Positions 46,124 to 46,130 of a stretch of DNA of 46,130 bases are shown here, piece by piece (within the stretch, counting starts at the first letter, position 1; every line of letters begins with the position of its first letter). This DNA comes from Pedosphaera sp. (GTDB lineage Bacteria > Verrucomicrobiota > Verrucomicrobiia > Limisphaerales > F1-12-MAGs170), in contig SIBF01000009.1 in assembly GCA_009695275.1 (NCBI GenBank), positions 1 to 46,130 of the forward strand. Reading direction: 5' to 3'. A program made the position numbers and the translations under genes. The notes beneath the pieces are model-generated. The model did no database searches. It was not told where the DNA came from and saw only the letters and a list, made by a program, of their open reading frames with translations.

Positions 46124-46130
46124 GGTTGAA

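Overview
The window looks like chromosomal DNA of a GC-rich Verrucomicrobiota member (Pedosphaera/Limisphaera-like soil or sediment bacterium). This rests on gene families I know to be common there: a Ser/Thr kinase with the GTEGYLPPEGPGTPQAD activation loop, a truncated ECF sigma factor of the type found beside such kinases, an FG-GAP/ASPIC-UnbV-TPR protein next to a multihaem cytochrome, a HzsA-related dihaem protein, a DUF6807 sugar cassette, and several palindromic REP-like elements. No rRNA, tRNA or CRISPR was seen.

Layout. 1-5.4 kb is an accessory, partly broken region: an ISL3-like transposase end, a converging gene remnant, a 5'-truncated and frameshifted SNF2 helicase (resembling DrmD of DISARM), a 559-residue protein with a Nudix-like motif, a MazF/PemK-type toxin and a small orphan gene. 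5.4-14 kb is a signalling block: a structured palindrome, an exported beta-carbonic anhydrase, a methyl-accepting chemotaxis protein, a PAS histidine kinase overlapping a hybrid kinase/response regulator, CheX, and a scar in which the start of cheY is fused to a piece of a histidine kinase. 14-26 kb is mostly housekeeping or hypothetical: an EF-G paralogue, an FmdB zinc ribbon, exported proteins, folD, a membrane protein, a beta-propeller protein, a histidine-kinase-like protein lacking the phospho-acceptor His, and a Pro-rich coiled-coil exported protein.

26-46 kb is the most interesting part. It holds a membrane-anchored five-haem cytochrome coupled by ATGA overlap to an ASPIC/UnbV-TPR protein; a DUF2249 protein, a 12-TM haem-copper-oxidase-like protein and a DUF59 protein; a Crp/Fnr regulator without Fe-S cysteines; a HzsA-related dihaem protein; a sigma remnant; a kinase and TPR pair; a MR/MLE enolase-superfamily enzyme, DUF6807 protein and sugar isomerase; and a nitronate-monooxygenase-like flavoenzyme. 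Seven 14-bp palindromes of the form TTGA-N6-TCAA lie in intergenic DNA before six of these transcription units, and the regulator carries the E-x-x-S-R recognition-helix pattern of FNR/DNR proteins. I infer a local FNR/DNR-type regulon, probably responding to oxygen limitation or nitric oxide.

Palindromic repeats are scattered through the window. Three have been absorbed in frame into coding sequence, two of them (same family, two different proteins) read in the same frame of the element.
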